A stretch of DNA of 64,000 nt from Acorus gramineus. Taxonomy: Eukaryota; Streptophyta; Magnoliopsida; Acorales; Acoraceae. Every line of letters starts with the position of its first letter. Within the stretch, counting starts at the first letter, position 1. Shown piece by piece: positions 10,131 to 23,548 of this stretch. A model generated the notes under the pieces. It saw only the letters and a program-made list of their open reading frames with translations. It had not been told where the DNA came from and did no database searches. Location: the NCBI GenBank assembly GCA_030737835.1, contig CM060853.1:558001-622000 (forward strand), written 5' to 3'. The translations under genes were made by a program, and so were the position numbers.

Positions 10131-13100
10131 CCTCCTTGAGACTTCAAATCACTAAATCGGTCATAACTTCCTCTCCGGAAGTCCGATTAAGGTGATCTAG
10201 GAGTCCATTTTGCTCGATTTTTCGTGCTCTACGTCCTCGTCTGCTTCTGATCCTCATCCGAGTGGTTCTGCACAATGTCAACAGCAACCCTACTCTTCCG
10301 ACACCGGCGGCTTCGAAGGTATCTCGTCAGTCTACTTCGTCATTTCTCTATGAGGGCATCTTGGGGGCCGCTCCTGCTACAAAAAGACAACGACCTTCTA
10401 AGCAGCATTATCAACCGAAAGGCCGAGGACATCATCTTCCTCCTGTTGCCGCTGCGACTGCTACTTCGATTGCCTCCATTCAGTCACACTCGGATATGCT
10501 TGTCCAGATCAGTCAGCGCCTAGACCACCTGATTCTGCAGCAGTCACTTTCTGGTGCTTCTACTCCCTTTGCCTTGTCTTCTACTATGGGTACTCCTGCT
10601 TATTGGATTTTTTATTCGGGTGCCTCACATCACATGACTCCTGATAGTTCTATCCTCTGCATGCTCACCTGCACCCTCACACCTCCCTTCGATTCATACT
10701 GCTAATGGCTCTCCTTTAGTCATCACGCAGTGTGGATCGATCACCACCACATCCCACCCTACTGGCCGCCTTTCACTACCATTTGTTTTGCATGCTCCTG
10801 AGCTTTGCATGAATCTTGTGTCTATTAGTAGATTGTGTGATTCTGGATTCACCATTACCTTTACCTCTTCTGGGTGTTCTGTGCAGGATCCACGTTCAGG
10901 GCAGAGGATTGGTGTTGGTCGTCGGATTGGCGGACTGTATTATGTGGAGTATCTTTATCTTCTTGTACCTGATCCCTCAGTTTTCTACGGCACTGTCACC
11001 TCTGATACTGACTTGTGGCACAAGAGGTTAGGCCATGTTTCTGAATCTCGTCTTAAAGACCTTATTAAGTCTGGTGATTTAGGTCATGTTTCTTTCTCTC
11101 CTCTTTCTGTTTGTGAGGCTGTAAATTAGCCAAACCTGTTGCTACTCCATTCCATTCTAGTAATCATCAGTCCTCTATTCCATTTGAGCTTGTTCATTCT
11201 GATATCTGGGGTCCTTCTCATATCACGTCTAAGAGTGGTTTTTCGTATTATATCAGTTTTATTGATGACTATTCTCGCTTTACCTGGATTTATTTATTGC
11301 GTCATCGATCTGAGGTCCCAAAGATATATGAGGTCTTTACCACTATGATTCACACCCAGTTTCAGACTCGTATCAAAATCTTTAGGTCTGATTGTGCTCG
11401 AGAATATATTTCTTCCACGATGCGTTCTCTTCTTCAATCTCATGGCACTCTCTTTCAGCAATCATGCCCTTATACTCATGAGCAGAATGGTGTTGCTGAA
11501 AGAAAACATCGCCATATTCTTGAGACCGCTCGTTCCCTCTTACTTTCTTCTTCAGTCCCCAGCACATACTGGGCTGAGGCTGCTCTTCTATCTGTTCATC
11601 TTATCAATATCACTCCCTCTTCTGTCCTCTCCGGTATGACTCCTCATGAGCCTTTACTCTTCCAAACCTGATTATAGTAGACTTCGCACTTTTGGATGTA
11701 CTTGTTTCGTGCTTCTCCCTCCTCATCAACGCACTAAACTGGCCGCTCGGTCAGTTAAGTGTGTATTCTTGGGGATTAGTTTTGAACACAAGGGATATCG
11801 CTGCTACGATCCTATTGGAGATCGTTTTTGGATAGCTCGTCATGTGTCATTTGTCGAAGATGTTCCCTATTTTTTTTCTACACCCACTGCCTCCTCTCCT
11901 CTGGTGCCTTCCCTGTTCAGGCCTCTCCTATTGAGTCTCTACCTCTTCTCGGGCCGTCTGTTCTGCTTGAGCCCACTCCTAGTTCTGTTCTCCCTGAGTC
12001 TCATCTTGGCATTCCCACTGCTGACTCTCCTGGTTCTTCGTCTCCTCTTCACACTCCTGCAGCCAACTCCCATGGTCCTCCCTGTTCTCCTCCTATTGTG
12101 TCTCCTCTTCCTCCTTCCGCAGATGACTCCGCTGGTACTCCGTCTTCCACGGCTAACACACCTCCCTCTGATGTGGATCCTCGTCCCTTGACTCGCTACC
12201 CTCAGCGTGAACATCATCCACCTGATCGTTTCAGTTTTGACTCTGGACCACTTGACCGATTTGGCTTTGCATCAGTGAGTACCTATTCTCCAGAATTTCA
12301 GGCCTATCTCACCGCTATACATGCCCATCGTGAGCCCCGATCTTATCGAGAGGCAGTCGAGTACCCTGAGTGGCAGCAGGCCATGGCTGAGGAGTTTCAG
12401 GCGTTTGAGCAGACACAAACCTGGGATGTTGTTCCCCTTCCGGATGGTGTTACCCCTATCAGCTGCAAGTGGATTTTCAAGATCAAGCATCGCCCTGATG
12501 GTTCCATTGAACGACACAAGGCTCGTCTTGTTGCCAGAGGTTTCACTCAGGAGTATGGCATTGACTATGAGGAGACCTTTGCTCCTGTTGCTCAGATGAC
12601 TACTGTTCGCACCCTTCTCGCTGTTGCTGCTGTTCGTCGCTGGCCTCTCTTTCAGATGGACGTGAAGAATGCTTTTCTTCATGGTGATTTATCTGAGGTT
12701 GTTTATATGCAACCACCTCCAGGTCTCAGCACTCCTCCTCAGCATGTTTGTCGTCTTCGGCGGGCTATATACGGACTGAAACAAGCTCCTCGTGCCTGGT
12801 TTGAGCGTTTTCACAGTGTTATTTTGACAGCTGGTTTTGTTGAGAGCCACCAGGACCACTCTATGTTTGTGCGATCCTCATCGCAGGGGCGGGTAATCCT
12901 TCTTCTGTATGTTGACGACATGATTATAACTGGCGATGACTCCGCTGGTATTACTCGGGTCAAGAATCACCTCAGTCGACAGTTTCAGATGAAAATTCTT
13001 GGTACTCTTCGCTACTTCCTTGGTCTCGAGATTGCACAGAGTGATCGTGGGATTCTGCTTTCTCAACAGAAGTATACAGCTGACATTTTAGAGCGTGTTG

Positions 13101-13868
13101 CCCTCTCCGATACCCGCAGTGCGGATACTCCTCTCGAGCTTAATGTGAAGCTTCGTCCTACGGATGGTGAGCTCCTCTCAGATCCTACTCGATACAGACA
13201 GATCGTGGGTCAGCTTGTGTATCTCTGCATCACTAGACCTGACATTGCTCATGCCGTCAGTATTGTTAGTCAGTTTGTCTCAGCTCCTCGATCAGTGCAT
13301 TATGGTGCTCTTATGCGAATTCTTCGATATTTGCGTGGTACTATCACTAGATCGATCTATCTGTCATCCTCTTCGACTCTGGTTCTCAGGGCTTACACTG
13401 ATGCTGATTGGGCTGGAGACCCGACGACTAGACGCTCCACCACTGGTTTCTGCATATTTCTCAGAGATTCTATCATCTCTTGGCGCAGCAAGAAACAGGA
13501 GGTTGTTTCTCTTTCCAGCACTGAGGCTGAATATCGAGCCATGGCTATCACCACCAAGGAGATTGTTCATCTCAGACGTCTCTTGGTGGATCTAGGAGTT
13601 ACTATGACTGGTCCTACTCCTCTTCACTGTGATAACCGGTCTGCTATTCAGATTGCTAGCAATCCGGTCTTTCATGAGAGGACCAAACACATTGAGATCG
13701 ATTGTCACTTCGTTCGTCAGCACTTTCTTGCATAGACATTATCGCTTTTGCATATCTCCTCTGCTGAGCAGCTTGCTGATTTCTTTACGAAGTCACATCC
13801 AATTCCTCGATTTCAGTTTCTTCTTCGCAAACTCACTTTGTATGATCCACCGTGAGTTTGAGGAGGGC

Positions 13869-14003
13869 TGTTAGATTATATGTGTTATCTTATAATGTGT
13901 GTAGTGTATTACACGTGTAACTCCTAGACATTTGTATATATAAAGGGATTAACTCCTAAGTGGAATACAAGGATTCCCATTATTTCATTCTCTCATTCTA
14001 ACA
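13869..14003 (+). repeat. 3' LTR of the young copia element
   Basis: Nearly identical to 9255-9388, preceded by the purine tract GAGGAGGG. Confidence 0.93.
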
Positions 14004-16040
14004 ATGTCATTTGAAGGGGGCACAATAAATGCAATGAAAAAAAAATGAACGAAATCAAATGCATTAAAACAAGCATACAAGAATGGGAGGGGTTTTAAAT
14101 TTTAAGGGCTCGCAATGGTTGAAAAATGGACTATTAGAAGGAAGAGGACTTGTGAAAATAAGGTGTTTTAGAGAGATGGGCATTTTGATCATTATAAGGG
14201 ATGACATTGATTTTAAAAAAAATATCAAGGGGTTATACATATACAATTTCAAGGCATTTGTCTAATGATGTAGATACTTCATTAGACGTGTATGAGAATA
14301 AATTCATGCGAGGCTATAATGATGGTCAACACCTAGACCAAAAAGTTGTATGGTTGAATTGTACTCAAATTCTCCCATTATGTCATACATTTCCAAAGAT
14401 CTAAGATAAAAGGAAACTGTTATCTCAACACCCTTTTTTATTTCTTAAAAAATTGTACATCTCTTAATTACTTTTGTAAAAAAATTATAGATTTTAATAA
14501 ATTATATGAACTCATTTATAAAATATATAAAAAATTTGTCTAACGAGTTATATATTTTATTATTATAAGTACGTGTGGTTAACATAAATATATGGGATTA
14601 TAAATAAAGGTATAAAATGCACTCAATGTATTCTCTCAAAAAACAAAAAAATGTACTCAATATAAGAGCGTTCGAGAAATCTCCAGAAAACCATTGCAAT
14701 TTTGGTCAATGGAAGAACTTTGGGAGCTGTTTTGGGGATTGGCTCTCAGTTATCCCGACGGGCGCTTGGGTATTATGGAGGTCGAGGAATGCGGTGATCT
14801 TCAAGGGGGCTACTTTCTATTTCGAGAATATGTGGGAGATGACGCTGCTTAGCATTAAGGATTGGGACAAATGGACTGGCAGGGTTGCGAACATCCAAAT
14901 TACTAGTCTTGTTTTCTATCACTATATAGTGGCATGGTTCCAGGAGTTTGGGTAACAAACAAATATTAGGCTAAACACAAATTATTATAATTATCACATT
15001 AAGAATATAGACATCAAATATATATTAAATCATGTATACTCTAAAATATATAGTAAAAGCATGAAATAAAAGAGTTAGAAATTAGAAAATGTATCCGAAA
15101 ATGTGGAAGCAAGTGAAGACACTGTCCTCGGTGAATAAGGCCCCCTCACGCACAAGGTTGAATGGCTCCTACCACTGAGAGATAAGACCACAATAGGTTT
15201 TGTTCTTCCGCGATGCGAGCTATGGAAGAACCACGGTGAACAAACTGCGATCCTTTCAAATGCCCAGATAGATCAACGAAGAAGAGAATGAAAGATTGTG
15301 TTGCAACTTGAAGGGCCGAGCATGGTTGGTCACTAAATGGATTGTGTATGCATTGTAAATAAGAATTAGAATCCTAATTTTATTGGAGATGGATGTCAAC
15401 TCCACACACTGGTTTGATATAAAATAACACATATCATGCTCTCTCTTGATAGAGAATCACTCGACTATTTATAGGCTTAAGTGCTTAACAAACGTTTAAA
15501 AAGATGAAACGTTTTCCCCTTTTAATTAATATCCTCCAAATGAATAATGAATGTAGGAGTTACAAATGCATGCAATGATTCATTGTTAACTCACCCAATT
15601 ATTTCAATTCATGCATGCATGCATTAAAACACTTAAAAACGTATGCAATTAGATCCAATGGCAAACTCCTCAAAACGGCTAGGGAGGTTTAATTTGTAAA
15701 AGAGGTTAAATGCAATTTTTGATCACTTAAAATTTTAACATTTTCTATCCGTTCTTTTTGTTTTGATGGATGCATGTAGCCTTGGTCTACAAGTTATAAT
15801 TTTTCATTTCTTTTACTCTATTCTCTTTCACTTCAATTCAGAAATGTTCTATCTTAATATTTAAGAGTAGAATATGGCTACATTTTCTCAAAAACATATT
15901 GCTCGAGATAAAGAGTCCATTATTATGTATAAGACCAACCACAATTTTAAACCAAAACCAAAAACCACAAAAAAAAAAATTCATAAATACACATCAAACA
16001 CAGTTCCAACCTCTTCACATTAATCCCATGCAACCCAAAT
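14004..16040. other. Intergenic DNA between the copia element and PsbY
   Basis: Apart from the LINE remnant at about 14680-14955 I see no gene. The sequence is AT-rich. The 15100-15480 part ends in CTATTTATAGGC-like DNA (15470), which might be the promoter end of a further unidentified retroelement, but no LTR boundaries were found. Confidence 0.5.
14680..14955 (+). mobile_element. LINE (L1-type) ORF2 C-terminal fragment
   Basis: The frame ending at 14955 carries GAWVLWRSRNAVIFKG followed by an ENMWEM...IKDWDKWT stretch. This is the pattern downstream of the zinc-binding reverse-transcriptase (zf-RVT) domain at the end of plant L1 LINE ORF2 proteins. It matches in pattern the end of the LINE fragment near 33170-33250. 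Only the last part of ORF2 is present. The 5' boundary and a poly(A) tail were not identified. Confidence 0.7.
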
Positions 16041-16619
16041 TCACGACCTCATGCGGTTGATCTGATTCAACGCCGGTTGAAGTATGTTATAAAGCACCCA
16101 CGCCACCGCCGGCGCAATCACAAACAACAAAAGCAATCCACGGCTGTCACTTCCCGCCGCCTCTGCCGCCGCCGAGGCCTCCGGTGGCGCCGCCATCCCC
16201 GCCGCCGCCAAGACTGAGCCGATGCCGAGGCCAACGACGAGGGCCTTCTCGCTGCGCATGCGGTTGAGCTGGTTGAGAGCGGGCTGGAGTATGTTGTATA
16301 GGACCCAGCCCAAAGCGGGGATTAAGGGAAGGAGGAGCGCAAGCCCCCGGTTGTCGCTTCCAGTGGCCTCGGCGATGTCGGCGATGGTCGAAGATGCGAG
16401 GGCGGGGTCGCATGCGGTCAAGGCGGAGAAGACGGCGCCGGCGAGGGTGGTCCCGGTGAGGAGTTGTGGTGGTGATGGGGTGGTGGATGTTTTGGAGGGT
16501 GTGAGGGTTTGGGGTTGGAGGAGGAGCTTGGGTGGTGAGGATAGTTTTGATGGGGTGGGGTGATGGGTCATGCACTTGAGGTTGAGCATGGCCATTGTGG
16601 TTGTTGCCATTGTTGCCAT
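16041..16619 (-). CDS. PSBY: Photosystem II core complex protein PsbY, chloroplast precursor
   Basis: A 192-residue intronless frame encodes the nuclear polyprotein that yields two small photosystem II subunits of the thylakoid membrane. Residues 1 to about 73 are Ser/Thr/Pro-rich, as in a chloroplast transit peptide with a following thylakoid-targeting stretch ending near ALA. Two homologous copies follow. Copy 1 is at about 76-123, with a GSDNRG motif and one membrane span at about 91-113, ending LNQLNRMRS. Copy 2 is at about 148-192, with GSDSRG and a span at about 161-181, ending LNQINRMRS. Between them a hydrophobic stretch (127-146) and an Ala-rich PEASA site look like the second thylakoid signal and cleavage site, as known for plant PsbY. 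The start was chosen as the first Met (16619) before the transit peptide; a second Met lies three codons later. Length and architecture fit the family, and the gene looks whole. Confidence 0.95.
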   Translation of the reverse strand: MATMATTTMAMLNLKCMTHHPTPSKLSSPPKLLLQPQTLTPSKTSTTPSPPQLLTGTTLAGAVFSALTACDPALASSTIADIAEATGSDNRGLALLLPLIPALGWVLYNILQPALNQLNRMRSEKALVVGLGIGSVLAAAGMAAPPEASAAAEAAGSDSRGLLLLFVIAPAVAWVLYNILQPALNQINRMRS

Positions 16620-16860
16620 GGATGTGTGTGTGTGTGTGTTTTGGTTTGATGGGCTTTGTTTCTAGGGTTGGACTGTTGGAGGGAATGTAAATGTTGGGAA
16701 GAGAGAGAGAGTGTGTTTGTGTGGATTTTGAGGGAGAGGTGGAGAATGGCACCCAATGGGAAGATGTGATTTAGATTCTCACCTTATCTTTAGAGGGTTT
16801 GAGGAGGGTTGATTTGAGCCTCATGTTTCTCTCAACCCCACCTTTTTCCTTATCACATCC
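16620..16860 (-). promoter_or_regulatory. PsbY upstream region with two I-box motifs
   Basis: Upstream of the PsbY start the minus strand has CA/CT-rich leader DNA (16621-16640 and 16698-16718) and two GATAAGG I-box cores, at 16782-16788 and 16848-16854. I-boxes are known light-response elements of plant photosynthesis genes. No convincing TATA box is seen at a fixed distance. The function is inferred from motif and context only. Confidence 0.5.
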
Positions 16861-17337
16861 CATCCATGTATTTTGTCTTGTATTTCCCTTCCCTATTTTG
16901 TGAGAGTTGAGCAAGATGATAAATACAAGCTAAGTGTGGTGTACTCGAAGTTGGATAATTATGAAGTCGTATTCAGACAGATATCTAATTGATTTTGTTA
17001 GTTAAGATTTGTTATAATTAGTTAGACAAAGTCTGTCCTCCCTAATTTACTTGATATGTTATAAAATGTTAATTCTGAATAAAGATATATTAATTGTCAC
17101 GGTTTGTTAAGAGGATATTTTTGAAGCTAGTGTTTCAATCTCGGTTTTTTTGAAAAACTCATTTGGATTTTTCAGTTTTTATAAATTAAAAGTTAGCTTT
17201 TTACATAAAAAGTTAAAAGCATGCATGCTTTTATATAAGCTAAGAAAAAGTGTTTTTGGATCCATTTGTTTTTTAGGTTTCTAAAATGTGGATTCATCCC
17301 AAACATGGATCTAAAATGTATTTATGTATAATATTAT
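16861..17337. other. AT-rich intergenic DNA
   Basis: No gene or clear element is seen between the PsbY promoter region and the hAT element that starts at 17346. Confidence 0.5.
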
Positions 17338-17936
17338 ACAGATTATAGGTTGTAACTTCAGTTGGGTTGAATCCGAATCGGACATGTTGAACTCGATTTT
17401 TACATGGGTTGAGTTGTAAAAATCAAGTTCAAGTTTGAGTTCGGATTAACGGATTTGAGTTGAGTCAACAAATCGGGTTGGGTTGGGGTTAGCATCACTC
17501 ACAACCCGATCCAACCCGAACCCATAAACTGATAATAAAATCTGAACATCATAGCCGTTCAATCTCAAGCTATCTAATCTGGACCGTCCAAAAATTAAAA
17601 AACCCTACCCAATAAGTTACAACTTACAACACACAACAACCCTAGCCGTCAGTCCATCTCTCCCTCCCCTCTCTCCCTCAGTCCATCTCTCCCTGCCTGA
17701 GTCGGTCTCTCCCTCACTCCCTCCTCCTCAGCCCCTTCTCTCTCTCCCTCCATTAGTCTCTCTGTTTTCGTCTTCGGTAGCTCGACGTCAATCCTTCGGA
17801 AGACATCAGAGAGGCCATCGTGGAGAGTGGAACAAGGTCTTCTTTTTTTCTTTTTTACATACATGAATGAGTGGGTTGTTGGGGAAAGAGGAATTTGATT
17901 TCTGACATGAAATTTAAAGCACAACTAAGTTTTTAT

Positions 17937-18242
17937 TGTTGTGAATACGGTGGATAACCACCACTTCTCTAACCCATAACATCCCCACTTTTCAACTCCA
18001 TAACTTCCCCCACTCTTCTATTCCATAACACTCTCATTATTGCCCCACTATCTCCCCCTCACTTCTATAGACTTGTATCTCTCCACCTTTGGGATTCCTC
18101 TATGCATCCTATAAATAGAGGGGTTCTCTCTTGTATTCAATTAACAAATAGTGAATAAGAATCTCTCTCTACTTCTCTTCTATATGCTTGTGTGCTTTGT
18201 TTATATACTTTTATGTATTTATATTCTATTTAGTTTACAACA
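17937..18242 (+). repeat. 5' LTR of the copia element in the hAT
   Basis: A 306-bp repeat matching 23549-23855. CCTATAAATAGAGG near 18110 is a plausible TATA box for the element's own promoter. Confidence 0.93.
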
Positions 18243-18739
18243 CGTTATCAGCACGAGAAGCTCTTTGTTAAAGAGAAAGGTTTGTATCGATGGGTTCTTA
18301 ATGATCTATATCAAAAATATACTCTCCCTTGATGTTATGTATTTTTATGTAAATCATCTACTACATACATATGATTAATTTTTTTTCAATATGCATGGAA
18401 CCGTATGCAAATTATGTGTAGAACCCGTATACATCTATCTTTTATTTTCATCTGATGTACTGCATATATCTATCTTTTATTTTCATGCATACAATCCCCG
18501 TGAAAATTTTTCATACATATGTTATGATATGATTAATTTATGAAAACTAGTATGCAATTTTCCATGCAACAGTATGTGGCATCTATCATTTGATTATTTA
18601 TTTTTCATGTAACTGTTCCATGTTTGTCATCTTTTATTAAAATTTAAATATTATACATCTATGTGTAGAACCAGAAGTCTCACAAATATCAATTAATTTG
18701 ATATTTATATTTGATTTGAAATTCATTTTAATGTTACAA

Positions 18740-19195
18740 TGTCATGTGTCCCTATAGGATCATACAAAAATTGTAATTACATGGATCCCTGAAGGACCAT
18801 GTAGAAGTTATGAATAATGTGTTCCAATAAGACCATGCAAATTTTATTCTATCCCTGAAGGACTACAAAAATTATTACATGGATCCTTGAAGAATCATGT
18901 AAAAGATATGATTAAAAATGTCCCTGAAGGACTATGATTATATTGTATCCATGAAGGATCATACAAATTTTATTTTATTTTATCCCTGAAGGACTGTACA
19001 AAAATTATGATTATATGAATCTTTGAAGGATCATGTAAAATTTTATTTTGTTCTATCCCTGAAGGACTATACAAAAATCATGATTGTTCGTGTCCCTGTA
19101 GGACCAAACAAAAGTTATATGATATATTTTTCGGGTCCTTGAAGGACCAAATAATAAATAAAAAAAAGATCCATGTATCCCAGCAGGAACATGTA
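18740..19195 (+). repeat. Degenerate tandem repeat in the copia leader
   Basis: About ten diverged units, each built on TCCCTGAAGGAC followed by CATGTAAAA or TACAAAAATTATGAT, recur every ~40-55 bp. The repeats are non-coding. They lie between the primer-binding site and the pol region. Confidence 0.75.
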
Positions 19196-22100
19196 AATTA
19201 TGATTAGATTTCACCATCATCATCATAATGAAGAGGATTTAAAGATTAATACCTCATTGACAAAGGTCCACCGGCCATTATGCCTCAAATATGCTCCAGT
19301 TGTAGCAATATTGAGAGCATTAATTTTATATATTCTCGTTGCCGAACAACGATTTTTTTAAAATATCATATAACTCAACTCAATGGCATAGCATCATTAC
19401 CCGAAGTAAATGCATTTTATTTTATGTTCGCCATGGAAGTTGTGGTCATGAATGATGAGATCATGATTTATATAGTTGAGAAAGCACAACAATCATAAAG
19501 TTTGTAAAATATCTCAAATCACTAGAAGTGATTTGCTATTAAACAAAAGCATAATTGAAGGGAAAAGGGTTGCAGAACAAACCCCTAACACAAGGAAAAT
19601 GATTGTTATGTATTTGGTGCTTTAAAAATATGGTCACGTACCTGATGTACGATCAGACTTTTATAATTTTTATAATTATAATTTTTCTTTGTTATCTAAA
19701 ATCCATTTTTCTTATTTTTATATTTATCTTATTTATTTCATTTTTTTTTTTTACAAGAATGGCTATGGTTGGTGACATTTGTCTAGCAGACAGCGCTACA
19801 ACACATACGATCCTACGAAATAAACAATATTTCTCGACATTGACATTAATCAATGCAAATGTTAATACCATTTCTGGTACTACGAAATTAATTGAAGGCT
19901 CCGGAAGAGCAAATATAATATTACCAGGAGGTACAAAATTTTGTATTAATGATGCATTATATTCAGCAAGATCCAGAAGAAATCTGCTAAGTTTTAAGGA
20001 TATCCGTCTTAATGGATATCATATTGAGACTATCAATGAAAACAATATGGAGTATTTATGCATTACTTCAATTGTTTCAGGCCAAAAACATGTATTAGAG
20101 AAACTTCATGCTTTCTCATCTGGGTTGTATTATACAACCATAAAAACAATCGAATCATATGCTGTAATGAACCAGAAGTTCTATGATTCAGATATTTTTA
20201 CACTTTGGCATGATCGTCTCGGGCATCCAGGATCTACAATGATGCGTCGAATAATTGATAATTCATTTGGGCATTCGTTAAAGAACCAGAAGATTCTTTT
20301 ACCTAATCACTATCAATGCACTTCGTGCTCACAAGGAAATTGATAGTTAGACCATTCCCTACAAAAGTCAATGTTGAGTCACCAACATTTTTGCAAAGAA
20401 TCCAAGGGGATATATGTGGCCCAATCCACCCCCCATGTGGACCATTCAAGTATTTTATGGTATTGATAGACGCATCTGCTAGATGGTCGCATGTTTGTCT
20501 ATTATCCACTCGGAATGCTGCATTTGCAAGACTACTTGCTCAGATAATCCGATTACAGTCGCATTTTTCGGATTATCATATAAAGTCAATACGCCTTGAT
20601 GGAGCTGGTGAATTCACATCGAAAACTTTTAACGACTATTGTATGTCGCATGGCATCGATGTTGAACACCCTGTTGCTCATGTGCACACCCAAAATGGAT
20701 TAGCTGAATCATTTATTAAGCATCTTCAGCTAATTGCACGTCCTATGCTTTTGAGGACAAAATTACCCGTTTCAGCTTGGGGTCACGCTATATTGCATGT
20801 AGCAGCATTAGTTCGCCTTCGGCCAACTACTTATCATCAATATTCCCCTTTACAGCTCGTACTGGGTCATCAACCAAATATTTCACATCTTCGAATTTTT
20901 TGTTGTGCTGTACAAGTTCTTATTGCCCCTACACAACGAACTAAAATGGGCCCTCAACGTCGATTGGGAATTTATGTAGGCTTTGATTCTCCTTCTATTA
21001 TAAGATATCTTGAACCATTGACAGGGGATGTTTTTACCGCTCGATTTGCGGATTGTCATTTTGATGAGACAATATTCCCGTCGTTAGGGGGAGAAAATCC
21101 ATCGCCAGAAGAACAACGTGAACTTACATGGCAAACTCCATCTTTGTCTCATCTTGATCCTCGCACTAATCAATGTGAAACTGAAGTGCAAAGAATCACC
21201 CATCTTCAAAGAATTGCGCATCAATTGTCAGATGCATTCAATGATGCAGCAAAAGTGATGAAATCACATATTCCAGCTGCTAATACTCCAGCTCGAATTA
21301 ATGTTCCAATAGGAAAAACTGTTAATATGCCGACTAATGAATCAACAAAAACACGCCTGAAGCGTGGAAGACCTATAGGCTCAAAAGATTCAGCTCCCCG
21401 AAGGAGAAAAACAATGAAGAATAATTCTCTAGAAGAGTATGAAACACTTGAAAGACCTACAATAATAACTCCTACAGAGGAAGAAGCCCTTGAAGTGACA
21501 CAAGTCCCCGAAGAGACTGACGTCCCTGAAGTGACGCTCGTGCATGAAGAACAAGTACATGGAAATGAAGAAATTTCCATAAATTATGCAAATTCACAAA
21601 TATTGTGGGATCGAAAGCAAGTGTTTGTTGATGATATATTCTCATTTGCAGTAGCTACAGAAATCATTTCAGATAATGATTTAGAACCACGTTCAGTGGA
21701 TGAATGCAGACGAAAAAATTGTTGACCACAATGGAAAGCTGCTATTCAAACAGAATTGGATTCACTTGCAAAACACCAAGTATTTGGACCAGTAGTCCTA
21801 ACCCCTGAAGGTGTTAAACCAGTAGGATGTAAATGGCTGCTTGCGAGAAAACGAAATGAAAGAAACGAGATTGTTAGATACAAAGCTCGTCTTGTGGCAC
21901 AGGGTTTCCTGCAAAGACCTAGGATAGATTTTGAAGAGACATATTCTCCTGTGATGGACACAATCACATTTCGGTATTTAATTAGTCTTGTAGTCTCAGA
22001 AGGACTTGACATGCAGCTAATGGATGTGGTTACTGCATATTTATATGGAAAATTAGATACCGACATTTATATGAAAGTTCCTGAAGGACTAAAATTGCCT

Positions 22101-23548
22101 GAAGCAAAACCACGAAACATGTACTCAATCAAGCTAAGACGATCCTTGTATGGGTTAAAGCAATCTGGACGAATGTGGTATAACCGTCTTAGTGAGTACT
22201 TAATAAAAGAAGGATATGTCAATGATCCAATATGCCCCTGTGTATTTATTAAGAAAACGGAACTCGGATTTACCATTATTGCAGTATATGTTGATGATAT
22301 TAATCTAATTGGGACTCCTGAAGAGCTCGAAAAGGCTTCTGAATATCTGAAAAAGGAGTTTGAAATGAAAGATCTTGGAAAAACAAGATATTGTCTCGGC
22401 TTGCAAATTGAGCAAAGTTCAAATGGGATACTTGTTCATCAAACAACATATGTTGAAAAAATCCTGAAGCGTTTTAATATGAACAAATGTCATCCATTAA
22501 GTACTCCAATGGTAGTAAGGTTACTTGACCCAAAAAAGGACCCTTTTCGTCCAAAAGAAGATACTGAAAATCTTCTTGGTCCTGAAGTACCATATCTTAG
22601 TGCAATTGGTGCCTTATTATATTTGGCCCAATGCACTAGACCTGACATTGCATTTTCAGTTAATTTATTGGCCAGATTTAGCTCTGCATCAACTCGAAGG
22701 CATTGGAATGGTGTGAAGCACATTTTTCGTTATCTTCGTGGAACGTCATACATGGGTCTATTCTATGCAAAGGATTCCAATAATGGTGCACAACTAAAGG
22801 GTTATGCAGATTCAGGATATCTTTCAGATCCTCACAAGGCTCGCTCACAAACAGGCTATATATTCACTTGCGGTGGCACAGCAATCTCTTGGCGATCTAC
22901 GAAACAGACTTTGGTCGCCACGTCTTCTAACCACTCTGAGATTCTTGCACTCCACGAAGCAAGCCGGGAATGCGTGTGGATAAGGTCTTTGGTTCATCAT
23001 ATTCGTACTGCATGCGGACTATCTCTCATTACAGATGTTCCAACAACTATATATGAAGACAATGCAGCATGCATTGCTCAAATCAAAAGGGGATATATCA
23101 AGGGTGATAGAACAAAGCATATTTCTCCAAAATTCTTTTACACTCATGAGCTCCAGCAGAGACATGAAATTGATGTTCAACAAATTCAGTCAAAGGACAA
23201 TCTTGCAGATTTGTTTACTAAAGCTTTGTCGACATCAACATTCAAGAAGCTGGTGTATGAAATCGGGATGCGACGAGTTTGCGACCAAAATTCTTGAAAT
23301 CTTGTACTTATGAGAGGGAGTAATTTTTTGTGACATTTTGCGAACTGTACTCTTTTTCCTTCGCCTAGGTTTTGTCCCATTGGGTTTTCCTGGCAAGGTT
23401 TTAATGAGGCAGTGTCAAACGCATACACTATTATACGATTAAGTTACATTGTACTCTTTTTCCTTCGCTTTGGTTTTTTCCCATTGGGTTTTCCAAGCAA
23501 AGTTTTAATGAGGCAATTTTCTTAGCGTGGTGGTCATCCAAGGGGGAG

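Larger units (their letters stand above)
9255..14003 (+). mobile_element. Young Ty1/copia LTR retrotransposon
   Basis: The LTRs at 9255-9388 (134 bp) and 13869-14003 (135 bp) differ by about one substitution and one single-base indel. At an assumed 1.3e-8 per site per year this means well under one million years, with wide error because the LTRs are short. The primer-binding site TGGTATCAGAGCC is at 9389-9401 and a polypurine tract lies just before 13869. The flanks AAGTC (9250-9254) and ATGTC (14004-14008) are a near-match TSD. Parts in order: GC-rich leader (9430-10130), gag tail and protease region (~10270-10690), pre-integrase (~10990-11130), integrase (~11180-11680), reverse transcriptase with LYVDDMIITG near 12905, and RNase H (~13340-13735). 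The order INT before RT defines copia; short LTRs suggest the Ale/Retrofit lineage. It is broken, with a handful of breaks, all in the first two thirds. Confidence 0.93.

Noticed and set aside
16147-16752. A 201-codon frame overlapping PsbY on the same strand
   Set aside because: Shadow frame rich in His/Pro/Arg; the PsbY frame has full family similarity and explains the codon pattern.
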